Below, in pieces: positions 1 through 9,832 of a stretch of DNA of 64,000 bases. Position 1 is the first letter of the stretch; each line of letters starts with the position of its first letter. This DNA is from Streptomyces sp. NBC_00670 (GTDB lineage: Bacteria > Actinomycetota > Actinomycetes > Streptomycetales > Streptomycetaceae). The translations under genes were made by a program, and so were the position numbers. The notes beneath the pieces were generated by a model. It saw only the letters and a program-made list of their open reading frames with translations. It did not search any database and was not told the DNA's origin. Where the stretch lies: assembly GCF_036226765.1 (NCBI RefSeq), contig NZ_CP109017.1, positions 7,069,001 through 7,133,000 on the forward strand, in the 5' to 3' direction.

Positions 1-67
1 GCACTTCCCCGGCGTCCCGGACGACCTGCCGTACCACTGGCCCGGCTCGGACCGCGGCGGCGAGTGA
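1..67 (+). CDS. 3' end of an unidentified CDS (partial)
   Basis: A reading frame enters from the left edge and ends in TGA at 65-67. It encodes the C-terminal 21 residues, with acidic and Pro/Gly character (ending SDRGGE). Third positions are almost all G or C, so it looks like a real coding tail. Nothing in so short a piece identifies the product. Confidence 0.5.
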   Translation, partial: HFPGVPDDLPYHWPGSDRGGE

Positions 68-121
68 GCCCCCGCGCGGGTCACCCCGACGGCGTACGCC
101 CGCCCCTGACATGCTGGCGCC

Positions 122-937
122 ATGCCGACGACCCCGCAGCCGCCCGTGCCCGCCGGACCCGGACCCGCCGGACCGGTGTCCCGGCGGCCCGCCCCCGAGC
201 CCGTCACCCCCGACGCGCCCGCCGCCCTCACGTGGCCGCTGCTCACCCAGGAGTGGCTGGACCTCGCCTTCGTCCACTGGGCGCTCGACCCGGACGCCGT
301 CGCCCCGCTGCTCCCCGCCGGGACCGTGCCGGACGTGTACGAGGGGCGGACGTATGCCGGCCTGGTGGCGTTCCGGATGCACCGGGTCGGCTGGCTGCGC
401 TCGCCCGGGGTGCCGTACCTCGGCTCGTTCCCGGAGACCAACGTGCGGCTCTACTCCGTCGACGCGCACGGACGGCGCGGGGTGGTGTTCCGCTCGATGG
501 ACGCCGCCCGGCTGATTCCCGTCGTGATGGGCCGGGCCGGGTTCCGGCTGCCGTACGTGTGGTCCCGGATGGCCGTACGCCACCGGGGTGACCTGATCGG
601 CTACAGCAGCACCCGGTGGTGGCCCGGGCCCCGGGGCGCGTACTGCCGGCTGGTGGTGCGGCGGGGCGAGCCGATCGCCGAGCCGACCGGTCTGGAGCAC
701 TTCCTGACCGCCCGGTGGGGGATGCACAACGCCTTCTTCGGCGACACCGGGTTCCTGCCCAACGCGCATCCGCGCTGGCCGCTGCACCGCGCCGAGCTGG
801 TGCGCTGCGAGGAGAACCTGGTGGCGGCGGCCGGGCTGCCCGCCGAGCTGGGGGAGCCGGTGAGCGTGCTGTACTCGCCGGGCGTACCGGTCGAACTGGG
901 CCGCCCCGCCCGCCCGGCGGGCATCCCGACGCCCTGA
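122..937 (+). CDS. DUF2071 (YqjF-like) family protein
   Basis: This 271-residue protein has a Pro/Ala/Gly-rich N-terminal extension of about 40 residues and then a DUF2071-type domain. Recognisable pieces are the early Trp-rich stretch (TQEWLDLAFVHW), the LLPAGTVPDVYEG segment, the mid-domain SFPETNVRLY motif, and a late segment in which the chain is compared with its plant-esterase-like fold relatives. The family is related in fold to acetoacetate decarboxylase and its biochemical role is not established. The gene stands alone and converges on the molybdenum hydroxylase operon. Start is ATG at 122; an earlier frame in the same region lacks this family signature. Confidence 0.75.
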   Translation: MPTTPQPPVPAGPGPAGPVSRRPAPEPVTPDAPAALTWPLLTQEWLDLAFVHWALDPDAVAPLLPAGTVPDVYEGRTYAGLVAFRMHRVGWLRSPGVPYLGSFPETNVRLYSVDAHGRRGVVFRSMDAARLIPVVMGRAGFRLPYVWSRMAVRHRGDLIGYSSTRWWPGPRGAYCRLVVRRGEPIAEPTGLEHFLTARWGMHNAFFGDTGFLPNAHPRWPLHRAELVRCEENLVAAAGLPAELGEPVSVLYSPGVPVELGRPARPAGIPTP

Positions 938-969
938 CGGGCCGTGAGCCACCGGCGTCCGCCGGCTCG

Positions 970-3087
970 TCAGTGCCGGGCGGCCCGCAGCCCCGTCAGC
1001 ACCCGGTCGGGCGTGAGCGGCAGTTCGCGGAAGCGGACGCCGGTGGCGTGGTGGACCGCGTTGCCGACGGCCGCCGCCGAGCCGACGATGCCGATCTCGC
1101 CGATCCCCTTGCTGCCCATCGGGTTGGTGTGCGGATCGTCCTCGTCCAGCCAGTGCGCCTCGACGTCCGGCACGTCGGCGTGGGCGGGCACGTGGTACGA
1201 GGCCAGGTCGCACTCGACGAAGTCGCCGAACGCGGCGTCCATCGTGCTGTCCTCGGTCAGCGCCATGCCCATCCCCATCGTCATCCCGCCGATGAACTGC
1301 GAGCGCGCCGTACGGGCGTTGAGGATCCGCCCGGCCGCGAACACCCCGAGCAGCCGGCGCACCCGGGTCTCCCCGGTGACCGTGTCCACGGTGACCTCGG
1401 CGAAGTGCGCGCCGAACGCGTGCCGCGCGTAGGGGCTGTCGGCGTCCGCCGACCCGGTGGTGTCGACGGACGCGCTCAGCCCGCCCTCCGGGACCCGCCC
1501 CGCGTGCTCCGCGAGCCGTTCCGCCAGCTCGGTGCACGCCTGGTGCACCGCCCAGCCCCACGAGGAGCTGCCGGAGGAACCACCGGCCAGTGAGGCGGGC
1601 GGCAGTTCCGTGCTGCCGACCTCGCTGCGCACCCTCTCCAGCGGCACCCCGAGCGCGTCGGCGGCGATCTGGGCCAGGATCGTCCGGGCGCCGGTGCCGA
1701 TGTCGGTGGCGTTGATCCGCACGACGAAGGTGCCGTCGGGCCGGGCCTCGGCGCCGGCGGCGGAGGGCTGCACCAGCACCGGATAGGTGGCGGCGGCCAC
1801 GCCCGTGCCCACGAGGAGCGGGCCCTCGCGGCGGGCGCCGGGGCGCGGATCGCGGCCGGACCAGCCGAAGCGGCGGGCCCCCTCACGCAGGCACTCCACC
1901 AGGTGCCGGCTGCTGAACGGCTTGCCGCTGTCCGGCTCGACGTCCGGTTCGTTGGCGATCCGCAGCTCGATCGGGTCCCGGCCGAGCGCCGTGGCGAGCT
2001 CGTCCATCGCGGACTCCAGCGCGTACATCCCGGGCGCCTCGCCGGGGGCGCGCATCCAGGACGGCGTGGGCACGTCGAGCGGGACCACCCGGTGCTCGGT
2101 GAGCATGTGCGGCGCGGCGTACATCACCCGGGCGGGGACCGCGGCCTGCTCCACGAACTCCTTGACGCGCGAGGTGTACGTCGTCACCTCGTGCAGCAGC
2201 GCGGCCAGTCGACCGTCCGGCCCCGTGCCCAGCCGCAGCCGGTGCAGGGTGGGCGCACGGTGGCCCACCACGGCGGGCATCGAGCGGCGGGGGAGCGCGA
2301 CGGTGACCGGGCGCCCCGTGTGCCGCGCGGCCATCGCCGCCAGCACCACGTCCGGACGCGGGGTGCCCTTGGAGCCGAAGCCGCCGCCCACGTGCTCCGC
2401 GGTGACGGTGATCCGCTCCTCCGGCAGCTCGAACAGCGCGGCCAGCGTGGACCGTACGGCCGTGGCGCCCTGGGTGGAGGCGTGCACCAGCAGCCGGTCC
2501 CCGTCCCAGCGGGCGGTGGAGGTGTGCGGCTCCATCGGGTGGTTGTGCAGTGGCGGTACCCGGTAGGAGACGTCCACGCGAGTGGCGGCCGAGGCGAACG
2601 AGCCCTCGGGATCGCCCTGTTGACGGCGACCGGGATGCCCGCCGTTCGCCTGCTCGGGGGTGTACGCCGCCGGGTGGTCGGCGGTGAGCGTCACGTCGTG
2701 CTCCTCGGCCGCGTACTCCACCCGGACGGCGGCGGCACCGGCCCTGGCCGCCTCCAGACTCTCGCCGACCACGAGCGCGACGAACCAGCCGTGGTGCGGC
2801 ACCCGGTCGTCCTGGAGCACCTTCAGCGTCGGATCGTCCGGTTCGGCCGGCCGGGGCGCGTCGTCGGGGGTGAGGACCGCGAGCACCCCCGGCAGCTCCA
2901 GGGCGGCCGAGGCGTCCAGGGAGCGCACCCGGCCGCGCGCGACCGACGCGGCCACCGGCCACCCGTACGCCCGGCCGGGCAGCGGGTGCTCGGCGGCGTA
3001 CCGGGCCCGGCCCGTGACCTTCTCCCGCCCTTCGCGGCGCTCGGCCGGGGCGCCGACGGCGGAGCCGGTGGGGGCGACGGAAACCAT
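970..3087 (-). CDS. Xanthine dehydrogenase-family molybdopterin-binding subunit
   Basis: The 705-residue large subunit of a molybdenum hydroxylase binds the Moco cofactor and oxidises an aldehyde or N-heterocycle substrate. An N-terminal aldehyde oxidase/xanthine dehydrogenase a/b hammerhead domain (about 15-130, with EKVTGRARYAAE) is followed by the Moco-binding region with GGGFGSKG near residue 235 and a C-terminal KGIGEIG motif that holds the conserved catalytic Glu. The start ATG at 3087 follows AGGAGG. It is the last gene of a three-gene operon in the order [2Fe-2S], FAD, Moco, as in YagTSR/PaoABC-type aldehyde oxidoreductases. The substrate cannot be told from sequence; no XdhC-type maturation gene is seen next to it. 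Confidence 0.9.
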   Translation of the reverse strand: MVSVAPTGSAVGAPAERREGREKVTGRARYAAEHPLPGRAYGWPVAASVARGRVRSLDASAALELPGVLAVLTPDDAPRPAEPDDPTLKVLQDDRVPHHGWFVALVVGESLEAARAGAAAVRVEYAAEEHDVTLTADHPAAYTPEQANGGHPGRRQQGDPEGSFASAATRVDVSYRVPPLHNHPMEPHTSTARWDGDRLLVHASTQGATAVRSTLAALFELPEERITVTAEHVGGGFGSKGTPRPDVVLAAMAARHTGRPVTVALPRRSMPAVVGHRAPTLHRLRLGTGPDGRLAALLHEVTTYTSRVKEFVEQAAVPARVMYAAPHMLTEHRVVPLDVPTPSWMRAPGEAPGMYALESAMDELATALGRDPIELRIANEPDVEPDSGKPFSSRHLVECLREGARRFGWSGRDPRPGARREGPLLVGTGVAAATYPVLVQPSAAGAEARPDGTFVVRINATDIGTGARTILAQIAADALGVPLERVRSEVGSTELPPASLAGGSSGSSSWGWAVHQACTELAERLAEHAGRVPEGGLSASVDTTGSADADSPYARHAFGAHFAEVTVDTVTGETRVRRLLGVFAAGRILNARTARSQFIGGMTMGMGMALTEDSTMDAAFGDFVECDLASYHVPAHADVPDVEAHWLDEDDPHTNPMGSKGIGEIGIVGSAAAVGNAVHHATGVRFRELPLTPDRVLTGLRAARH

Positions 3088-3139
3088 GGGGTCCTCCTGA
3101 CATGCCCGGGGGCTGCGGGTGAGAAGCGGGGTGAAGGGC

Positions 3140-4134
3140 TCAGACGGGTGCCGGGGTGCGGGGCGCCAGTCGGGTGAGGACGTCCAGGGTCACGCCCCGG
3201 GTCAGCGGCACCTTGTAGGCGTTGTCGCCCAGCGGCCGGGCCGCCGCCAGCTCCAGATCGACGGCGTGCTCGAACGCGTCCGCCGTCGGCGCGGCGCCCA
3301 GCAGTGCCTCCTCGGCCCGCCGCGCCCGCCACGGCCGGTGCGCCACCCCGCCGAACGCGATCCCGGCCCGGTGCACGACACCGTCGGCCACCTCCAGGAC
3401 GGCTGCCACCGAGGCGAGCGCGAAGGCGTACGAGGCACGGTCGCGGGCCTTGCGGTACGCGGAGGGCAGCCCGGCCGTGGCCGCGGGCAGCACCACCCCG
3501 GTGATCAGCTCCCCGGGGCGGATCTCGGTGTCCCGCTCCGGGTGCTCGCCGGGCAGCCGGTGGAACTCGGCCACCGGCACCTTCCGCTTCCCGTCCGCGC
3601 CGTACAGCTCCACCTCGGCGTCCAGCGCGGCCAGCGCCACCGCCATGTCCGAGGGGTGCGTGGCGATGCACCGCTCGGAGTACCCGAGGACCGCGTGGTC
3701 GCGGTGCACGCCCTCCAGGGCGCCGCACCCGCTGCCCGGCTCCCGCTTGTTGCAGGGCTTGGTGACGTCCTGGAAGTACGGGCAGCGCGTGCGCTGGAGC
3801 AGATTGCCGCCGGTGGTGGCGACGTTGCGCAGTTGCCCGGAGGCGCCGGAGAGCAGCGCCTGGGAGAGCGCCGGGTAGCGGTCGCGGACGGCGGGGTGCG
3901 CCGCCAGGTCGCTGTTGCGGACGGTGGCCCCGGCCCACAGCCCCCCGTCGGGCAGCTCCCGCACGTCGTCCAGCGGCAGCCGGCTGACGTCGATCAGGGT
4001 GCCGGGCCGTTCCACGTCCAGCTTCATCAGGTCCATCAGATTGGTGCCGCCCCCGAGGTAACGGGCACCGGGGTGCGCGGCATGGGCGTCGACGGCCTCC
4101 TCGACGCTGCCGGCCCGCACATAGGCGAAGGGTT

Positions 4135-4138
<4 letters not shown>
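3140..4138 (-). CDS. FAD-binding subunit of molybdenum hydroxylase
   Basis: This 332-residue protein is the medium, FAD-carrying subunit that relays electrons from the iron-sulfur subunit to the acceptor. Typical features are the N-terminal MKPFAYVRA segment, the pyrophosphate-binding stretch RYLGGGTNLMDLMK (about 30-43), a second ATTGGNLLQRTRCPYF stretch, and a CO-dehydrogenase flavoprotein C-terminal domain. The Cys-containing insert after that (CNKREPGSGCGAL) resembles the cluster-binding insert of PaoB-type subunits. The GTG start at 4136-4138 overlaps the upstream stop as GTGA, which indicates translational coupling to the [2Fe-2S] subunit. Confidence 0.9.
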
Positions 4139-4797
<659 letters not shown>

Positions 4798-4957
4798 GGC
4801 GTGGGAAGCCTTCCGTCGCGGCGGGACGCGGTCGCGGCCCGCGCGCCGCCCGGGGCCGCGCGCGGTGCCGTGGCAACCGCGTAACCAGGCTGCGCCACCT
4901 GACACGTCCCGGCACGTCGGAAGTACGGCGCGCGAGGCCGCCCGGGGACCGGGAGAG

Positions 4958-5908
4958 TCAGACGGTGACGACGATCTTGCCGTGGGTGTGCCCCTCCTGG
5001 CTGCGCGCGAAGGCGTCCGGCAACTCCTCCAGCGGGTACGTCGCGGCGACGGGCACCGTCAGCTTCCCCTCGTCCGCCAGCCGGCCCAGTTCGGCCAGGT
5101 CAGCGCCGCTGGGCCGGACCCACATCCACTGCCCGCCCGCCTCGATGACGCTGTTGTCGGCGATGGACGCGTGCCGCCCGCCCTCGGCCAGGACCGCCCG
5201 GGTGACGTCCAGGACCCCGCCCACGAAGTCGGCCACCACGTCCACCCCGTCCGGCGCCAGCTCCCGCACCCGGTCGGCGAGCCCGTCGCCGTACGCCACC
5301 GGCTCGGCGCCCAGCTCGCGCAGCGTGTCGTGCCGCTTCGGCGACGCCGTGCCGATCACCCGGGCGCCCAGCGCCACCGCGATCTGCACGCCCATCGTGC
5401 CCACGCCGCCGGCCGCGTTGTGGATCAGCACGGTGCTGCCCTTGCCGGTGCCCAGCCGGGTCAGCGTCTGGTACGCGGTGAGCCCCGCGAGCGGCAGCCC
5501 GCCCGACTGCTCCCACGACAGCGACGCCGGCCGCCGGGCCAGGGCGCGCACGGGGACGGTGACGAACTCGGCGAAGGTCCCGCCGTGCACGTAGTCCTTC
5601 CGCGCGTACGCCACCACCTCGTCGCCGACCGCGAACTCGGGCACGTCGATGCCGACCTGCTCGATGACCCCGGCCACGTCCCAGCCGGGCACCACCGGGA
5701 AGACGGTGTCCATCAGGTCCTTCAGGCCGCCGGCCATGAGCTTCCAGTCGACGGGGTTGACCGAGGCGCAGCGCACCCGCACGAGCACCTCGCTGGGGCC
5801 CACCTTGGGGCGGGGCTGCCGGGTCTCGGACAGCACCCCGTTGTCGCCGAAGCGGTCGTAGGTCATGGCGCGCATCGAGGTGTCCGCGGTCTTCTCCTGC
5901 TCGGTCAT
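4958..5908 (-). CDS. NADP-dependent zinc-independent oxidoreductase (quinone reductase-like)
   Basis: This 316-residue MDR-superfamily protein has the N-terminal GroES-like fold (about 25-130, with VRVRCASVNPVDWKLMAG) and a Rossmann domain with GGVGTMGVQIAVALGARVIG (about 165-185). It lacks the structural-zinc Cys cluster, as in quinone oxidoreductase and zeta-crystallin relatives. Its likely reaction is NAD(P)H-dependent reduction of quinones or enones. It ends about 160 bases before the molybdenum hydroxylase operon on the same strand and starts about 36 bases after the Mrr-like gene, so a shared transcript is possible but not shown. Confidence 0.85.
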   Translation of the reverse strand: MTEQEKTADTSMRAMTYDRFGDNGVLSETRQPRPKVGPSEVLVRVRCASVNPVDWKLMAGGLKDLMDTVFPVVPGWDVAGVIEQVGIDVPEFAVGDEVVAYARKDYVHGGTFAEFVTVPVRALARRPASLSWEQSGGLPLAGLTAYQTLTRLGTGKGSTVLIHNAAGGVGTMGVQIAVALGARVIGTASPKRHDTLRELGAEPVAYGDGLADRVRELAPDGVDVVADFVGGVLDVTRAVLAEGGRHASIADNSVIEAGGQWMWVRPSGADLAELGRLADEGKLTVPVAATYPLEELPDAFARSQEGHTHGKIVVTV

Positions 5909-5944
5909 GGTGAGGTCTGCCTTTCCGGTGGTCGTCGGCCGCCG

Positions 5945-6829
5945 TCACTGGTGGTCGTCGGGGTGCGGGCGGTGGTCCAGGCGCCAGGGCTCGGGACCGG
6001 TGCCGTCACTCCAGGCTTGCAGGGTGTCCCGGTCGACGCAGAGGATGCCGCACTGCTCGGCGTACTCGACGGCGGGCGCGGTGAAGTCGCTCGTGGTCAC
6101 CACGGCGGCGACCTCGGCCCCGTGCACGGTGAAGCACGTGCCGCCGAAGCGTTGCAGGTCCTGCGAGCCGACCTTGTGGGTGCCGCCGTACCGCTTGCAC
6201 TGGACGACGAGGCGCCGGCCGTCGGGGGCGATCCCCACCACGTCCGCGCCGAGGTCCCCGGCGCCGCCGACCACCTCCACCTCCGTGCACCCGTCGCGCT
6301 CGCACAGCGCGGCGACGGCCTGCTCGAACGCGTCGGGGTCGAGGAGGTCGTAGTCGACGGCGGTGTACTGCACGGGATCGGGGTCGAGTTCGGTGCGGGG
6401 CGTGGGTGGCTGCTCCGGCCCGAACTCGGGGGCGGCGAGCGGGGGTTCGGTGAGCGTGAGGCCGGTGGGTGCGGGCTCGGCCGGCTGGGATCCGGCGGTG
6501 ACGGGGGCCGCGGGGGCCGGTTCCGTCAGGGAGTCGAGGGCCGTCGTCGTCGCGGCGTCGAAGGCGGTGACCGCGCGGCGCGCGGCCCGGCGGGCGGAGA
6601 AGCGGCGGCGGCCGTGGCGCAGGGCGAACGCGGCGGACGGCAGCGCGACCAGACACAGCGCCACCGCCAGGACCGGCCGGTCCGCGGCGGCCCGGGCGGC
6701 CGTCCGCGCGGCGAGCCCCAGCACCACCACGACCAGGGCGAGCAGGACGAAGAACAGCGAGGTCCGCCGCAGGTCGAAGCCGCGGCCGCGGCGCCGCACA
6801 CGTATCGGGCGCACAGGTGTGGTGGTCAT
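5945..6829 (-). CDS. Membrane-anchored Mrr-like restriction endonuclease domain protein
   Basis: This 294-residue protein starts with a basic segment and two hydrophobic helices (about 22-45 and 53-72), then a Pro/Ala-rich linker of about 90 residues, then a C-terminal Mrr_cat domain (about 185-285). The domain shows the PD-(D/E)xK pattern GDLGADVVGIAP...VVQCKRYGG, where the Asp and the QxK pair are the expected catalytic residues. Actinobacterial proteins of this architecture are common and their role, possibly cleaving incoming or damaged DNA, is unproven. The start ATG at 6829 follows GGGGGGA; an upstream ATG at 6856 would add nine residues. Confidence 0.8.
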   Translation of the reverse strand: MTTTPVRPIRVRRRGRGFDLRRTSLFFVLLALVVVVLGLAARTAARAAADRPVLAVALCLVALPSAAFALRHGRRRFSARRAARRAVTAFDAATTTALDSLTEPAPAAPVTAGSQPAEPAPTGLTLTEPPLAAPEFGPEQPPTPRTELDPDPVQYTAVDYDLLDPDAFEQAVAALCERDGCTEVEVVGGAGDLGADVVGIAPDGRRLVVQCKRYGGTHKVGSQDLQRFGGTCFTVHGAEVAAVVTTSDFTAPAVEYAEQCGILCVDRDTLQAWSDGTGPEPWRLDHRPHPDDHQ

Positions 6830-6900
6830 GGACGGCGGTCCCCCCTCGTGGATCACACTCCGAAGATCACTCTCTCCGGACGTGTGCCCAAGATCGCCGG

Positions 6901-7012
6901 CTTAAGCCGGAACCGGCGGGAGCGCGCGATGCCGTGCGCGCCCCCGCCGGTTCCGGCTTAAGCCGGAACCGGCGGGAGCGCGCGATGCCGTGCGCGCCCC
7001 CGCCGGTTCCGG
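6901..7012. terminator. Perfectly duplicated hairpin terminator (two 56-bp units)
   Basis: Positions 6901-6956 and 6957-7012 are identical 56-base units. Each holds an inverted repeat whose outer arms are CCGGAACCGGCGGG and CCCGCCGGTTCCGG, with inner GCGCGC arms around a short loop. The pair lies just after the stop of the DUF1996 gene and before the start of the Mrr-like gene, so it probably ends DUF1996 transcription and could work in both directions. There is no T-tract, which is common for high-GC actinomycete terminators. Confidence 0.75.
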
Positions 7013-7025
7013 CCGGTGCCGCTGC

Positions 7026-8954
7026 TCAGCGGCGTGCGGTGTACCGCCGCGAGCGCAGCAGGACGACCAGACCGGCGCAGAGCATCAAAGCACCGGCCGC
7101 GGCGGGCCACAGCTGCGACCCGGTCTCGGCGAGGCTGCCCCGCGAACCCTCGGCCTGGGGCGCGGGGTTGGAGCCCACGGCGTCCTGGTCGTCGTCGCCC
7201 CCGGCCCGGGAGCCCGCGGAGGGCGCAGTGGAGCCGGCGGGTGCCTCGCTGGCCTCCGACCGCTGGGCGTCGGACGCGACGGTCGACTCGGTCTTCGGGG
7301 TGTCGACGCCGGTGTCGCCGTCGCCCTTCACGGCGTCGTCGCCGGAGCCCTTGGTGTCGTCCTGGGTGCCCTTCCCGGCGTCCTTTCCGGCGTCCTTCCC
7401 GTCCTGCGCGCCGTTGTCGTCGCCCTTGCCACCGCCGTTGCCGGCGTCGCCGCCCTGTTCACCGCCCTTGTCGTCGCCGGGCTCGGTCGCGGGCGGGGTG
7501 CCGGCGCCGCAGGTCCGGCCCGCGTTGAGGCAGTCGACCATCTCGTCCATCAACTTCTCGTCCATGATGTTGATGAAGTCGTCGTGGTCGTTGATCGGCT
7601 TGTGCAACTGCTCCGGGAACCCGTCGACCGCGTAGGCGTTCGTCACCCGGCCGTTCTCGATCGCCGGGGCGGGGACCTCGTACACCAGGCGCATCGTCAG
7701 CCGCGGAATGGCCTTGAAGCCGTTGGCGCAGGTGCCGTCCGCGTCGGCGAACGCGACATGCGTACGGTGGTTGGCGCTGTCGATGTTCTGGCCGTCCCAG
7801 CAGCTCTGGAAGGCGAACGAGCGGACCACGTCACTGCCTTCGGGGCAGATCGGGTACTTGTCCGTCAGCTGGACCTTGTCCTCGAAGCCGGTGCAGCTGA
7901 AGTGCGCGTTGGCGTTGGCCGGGCCGTTGGTGAAGGCCTTGGCGTCACCGGTGATGATGCGCAGGAACTTCGGCATCGCGACGACCTTGCCGGTCCTGCT
8001 GCCGACGTAGGTGATCTCGACCTGCTTGGCGGTGAGGATCTTGCCGACGTTGCCCTCCTTGCCGCCGCCGTCGCTGTTCTGGTCGAAGTCCTGCGTGCCG
8101 TCCTGAACGCGGACCACCGGCCAGTAGTACGCCGACTTGTCGCCCTGGTCCTCGCAGGAGGTGTCCGCCGCCGCGAACGTGTCGTTGTTCGAGAAGGCGT
8201 TGACGTCCTGGTTGCCGACGTAGTCGTGCAGATGGTGGGCACCGTTGGTCACGCCGGGCGCCGCGATGACGTTGTCGGTGTTGTAGTTCTTGTTCTCGTT
8301 CACCCCGCAGTCGACGGTGAACGAGCCGCGGGCGACGCCGGCCCCCGCCACGGGGCCGCTCACGTTCGGCTTCACGGTGCGGATGTCGACGAAGTCCGAG
8401 GCGTCCGGGCCGTTCTCGTTCTTTCCGTCGGTGCCGGACGGGGCGTCACCGCCACCGTCGCCGGTGCCCGCCGTGCTGCCCGGGTCCGTCTTCACCTCGC
8501 AGGCCGCCAGGTCGTCCAGACCCGACGGCCGTTGACCGGTGCTCCTGTCGATCGAGTCGCTGATCCGGCCGATGCTCTCCGTCCTCGACTCGGCCAGCGG
8601 ATCGAGGACTTCGTCCTTGACCTTCTCCCCGGCGCCGGCCCCGGCCGCCGTGCCCATCGCGGTCAGCCGCTGGTAGGCGTCGGTGATCTGGGTGTCCATC
8701 GCGGCCAGTTCACCGCTCACGCCCGCCCGGGCCTTCTCCGACAGCTCGGGCAGGTGGTCGGCGACCTCGGGACAGTCGATCGTGCTCCCCGCCGCACCGG
8801 CCGGCAGCTGCTGGGAGGTCTCCGACGAGCCCGTCTCGGTGGCCGAGGCGTACGTGTTGACCGCGATCAGACCGGCCCCGCCGAGCATCAGCGCGATCGC
8901 CGCCGCCGTACTGCGCCGTGCGGCCTTCGGTCTCCTGCGGGTCCCTCCGGTCAC
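7026..8954 (-). CDS. DUF1996 surface protein with LAETG sortase signal
   Basis: This 642-residue secreted protein begins with a twin-Arg/basic N-terminus and a hydrophobic signal (about 15-37). A helical region of about 140 residues follows, then a DUF1996 domain (about 200-460) rich in Trp, Tyr and Cys (for example HDYVGNQDVNAFSNN and CWDGQNIDS). Next comes a long Gly/Asp/Lys/Ser-rich spacer (about 490-605), and then LAETG at 608-612 with a hydrophobic helix and a basic tail. The ending matches the cell-wall sorting signals used by class E sortases, which favour LAxTG. DUF1996 itself has no settled function. Start is GTG at 8954 after GGAGGA. No sortase gene lies in the window. Confidence 0.85.
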   Translation of the reverse strand: MTGGTRRRPKAARRSTAAAIALMLGGAGLIAVNTYASATETGSSETSQQLPAGAAGSTIDCPEVADHLPELSEKARAGVSGELAAMDTQITDAYQRLTAMGTAAGAGAGEKVKDEVLDPLAESRTESIGRISDSIDRSTGQRPSGLDDLAACEVKTDPGSTAGTGDGGGDAPSGTDGKNENGPDASDFVDIRTVKPNVSGPVAGAGVARGSFTVDCGVNENKNYNTDNVIAAPGVTNGAHHLHDYVGNQDVNAFSNNDTFAAADTSCEDQGDKSAYYWPVVRVQDGTQDFDQNSDGGGKEGNVGKILTAKQVEITYVGSRTGKVVAMPKFLRIITGDAKAFTNGPANANAHFSCTGFEDKVQLTDKYPICPEGSDVVRSFAFQSCWDGQNIDSANHRTHVAFADADGTCANGFKAIPRLTMRLVYEVPAPAIENGRVTNAYAVDGFPEQLHKPINDHDDFINIMDEKLMDEMVDCLNAGRTCGAGTPPATEPGDDKGGEQGGDAGNGGGKGDDNGAQDGKDAGKDAGKGTQDDTKGSGDDAVKGDGDTGVDTPKTESTVASDAQRSEASEAPAGSTAPSAGSRAGGDDDQDAVGSNPAPQAEGSRGSLAETGSQLWPAAAGALMLCAGLVVLLRSRRYTARR

Positions 8955-9083
8955 GACATCCTCCTCGACTTGCTACCGGACAGGGCGGGAACAGCCCTCG
9001 GGCTCTATACGGAGCCGGGACACAGGATGTTCACAGCAGTCTCAGGAGAATCAGAACCAGCCGTCTGCGCCGTCCGCGCCGTC

Positions 9084-9638
9084 TCAGCCGGGGAGCTTGG
9101 CCTTCAGGCCCTTCGCGTTGGCCCGTACGCTGCCCGCCGCGGCCGCCGGGAGCGCGCCCATCCGGGCCGAGCGGCGCACGAGCTTCGCCTCGCGCCGCAG
9201 CTCCTTCGCGGTGTGGCGGCCGCGCCACAGGAGCGAGGGCAGGCCCCCGGTGTCGTCGGCGGCGACGAGGAGCCCGCCCAGCATCGAGACGTTCTTGAGG
9301 AAGTGGATGCGCTGCTGGACGCGGTCGGCGTCGTCCTCCGCCTCCCAGAACCGGTGGCCCGCCAGCGTCGTCGGCACGAGCGTGCCCGCGAGGGCCAGCG
9401 CGGAGAGCCGGGGCATGCGGCCGAGGCCCAGCAGCACGCCGGCCGCGACCTGTACGGCACCGCTGAGCCGTACGGCCTGCTCGGTGCTGTCGGGCACCAC
9501 CGGCACACGGTCGGACACGGGCCGGACCACGGGCTCCGCGGCTCCCGCCACCCGCTCCGGGTGGCGGACGGAGTCCAGTCCGCCCGCGATGAACATGGAG
9601 GCCAGCATCGGACGGCCGAGCACTCGCAACAGACTCAT
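9084..9638 (-). CDS. DoxX family membrane protein
   Basis: This 184-residue protein has the DoxX signature at its start (RPMLASMFIAGGLDSVRHPE), in which a transmembrane helix is followed by a conserved charged segment. Two or three further hydrophobic helices follow (VQVAAGVLLGLGRMP, LALAGTLVPTTL, FLKNVSMLGGLLVAA). The C-terminal 50 residues are basic and cytoplasmic. DoxX-family proteins are small four-helix membrane proteins linked in some bacteria to redox or oxidative-stress complexes; the partner here is unknown. The start ATG is at 9638. It is single and lies between the DUF1996 and universal stress protein genes, all on the minus strand. Confidence 0.85.
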   Translation of the reverse strand: MSLLRVLGRPMLASMFIAGGLDSVRHPERVAGAAEPVVRPVSDRVPVVPDSTEQAVRLSGAVQVAAGVLLGLGRMPRLSALALAGTLVPTTLAGHRFWEAEDDADRVQQRIHFLKNVSMLGGLLVAADDTGGLPSLLWRGRHTAKELRREAKLVRRSARMGALPAAAAGSVRANAKGLKAKLPG

Positions 9639-9745
9639 GGGATGGCCCTCTCAGACGGATCGGCAACGGTGGCGAGCGCGGGGGAGGCGCCCGCTGCCGG
9701 GTTCCCCACCGGTCGGACGATCAATCCGCCGACGCTCCCGATCAC

Positions 9746-9781
9746 GTCGACCGTCCCGACCGCGTCGACCGTCCCGACCGC
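9746..9781. repeat. 18-bp perfect tandem duplication
   Basis: GTCGACCGTCCCGACCGC occurs twice head to tail (9746-9763 and 9764-9781) in the gap between the universal stress protein gene and doxX. A third degenerate copy precedes it. It may be a duplicated binding site or simple replication slippage; no gene was recognised in this gap. Confidence 0.6.
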
Positions 9782-9832
9782 CGTGGCCGCCCGCGTCCCG
9801 GCTTCGTCCGCCGGGGACCCGCCCCGGCTCCG

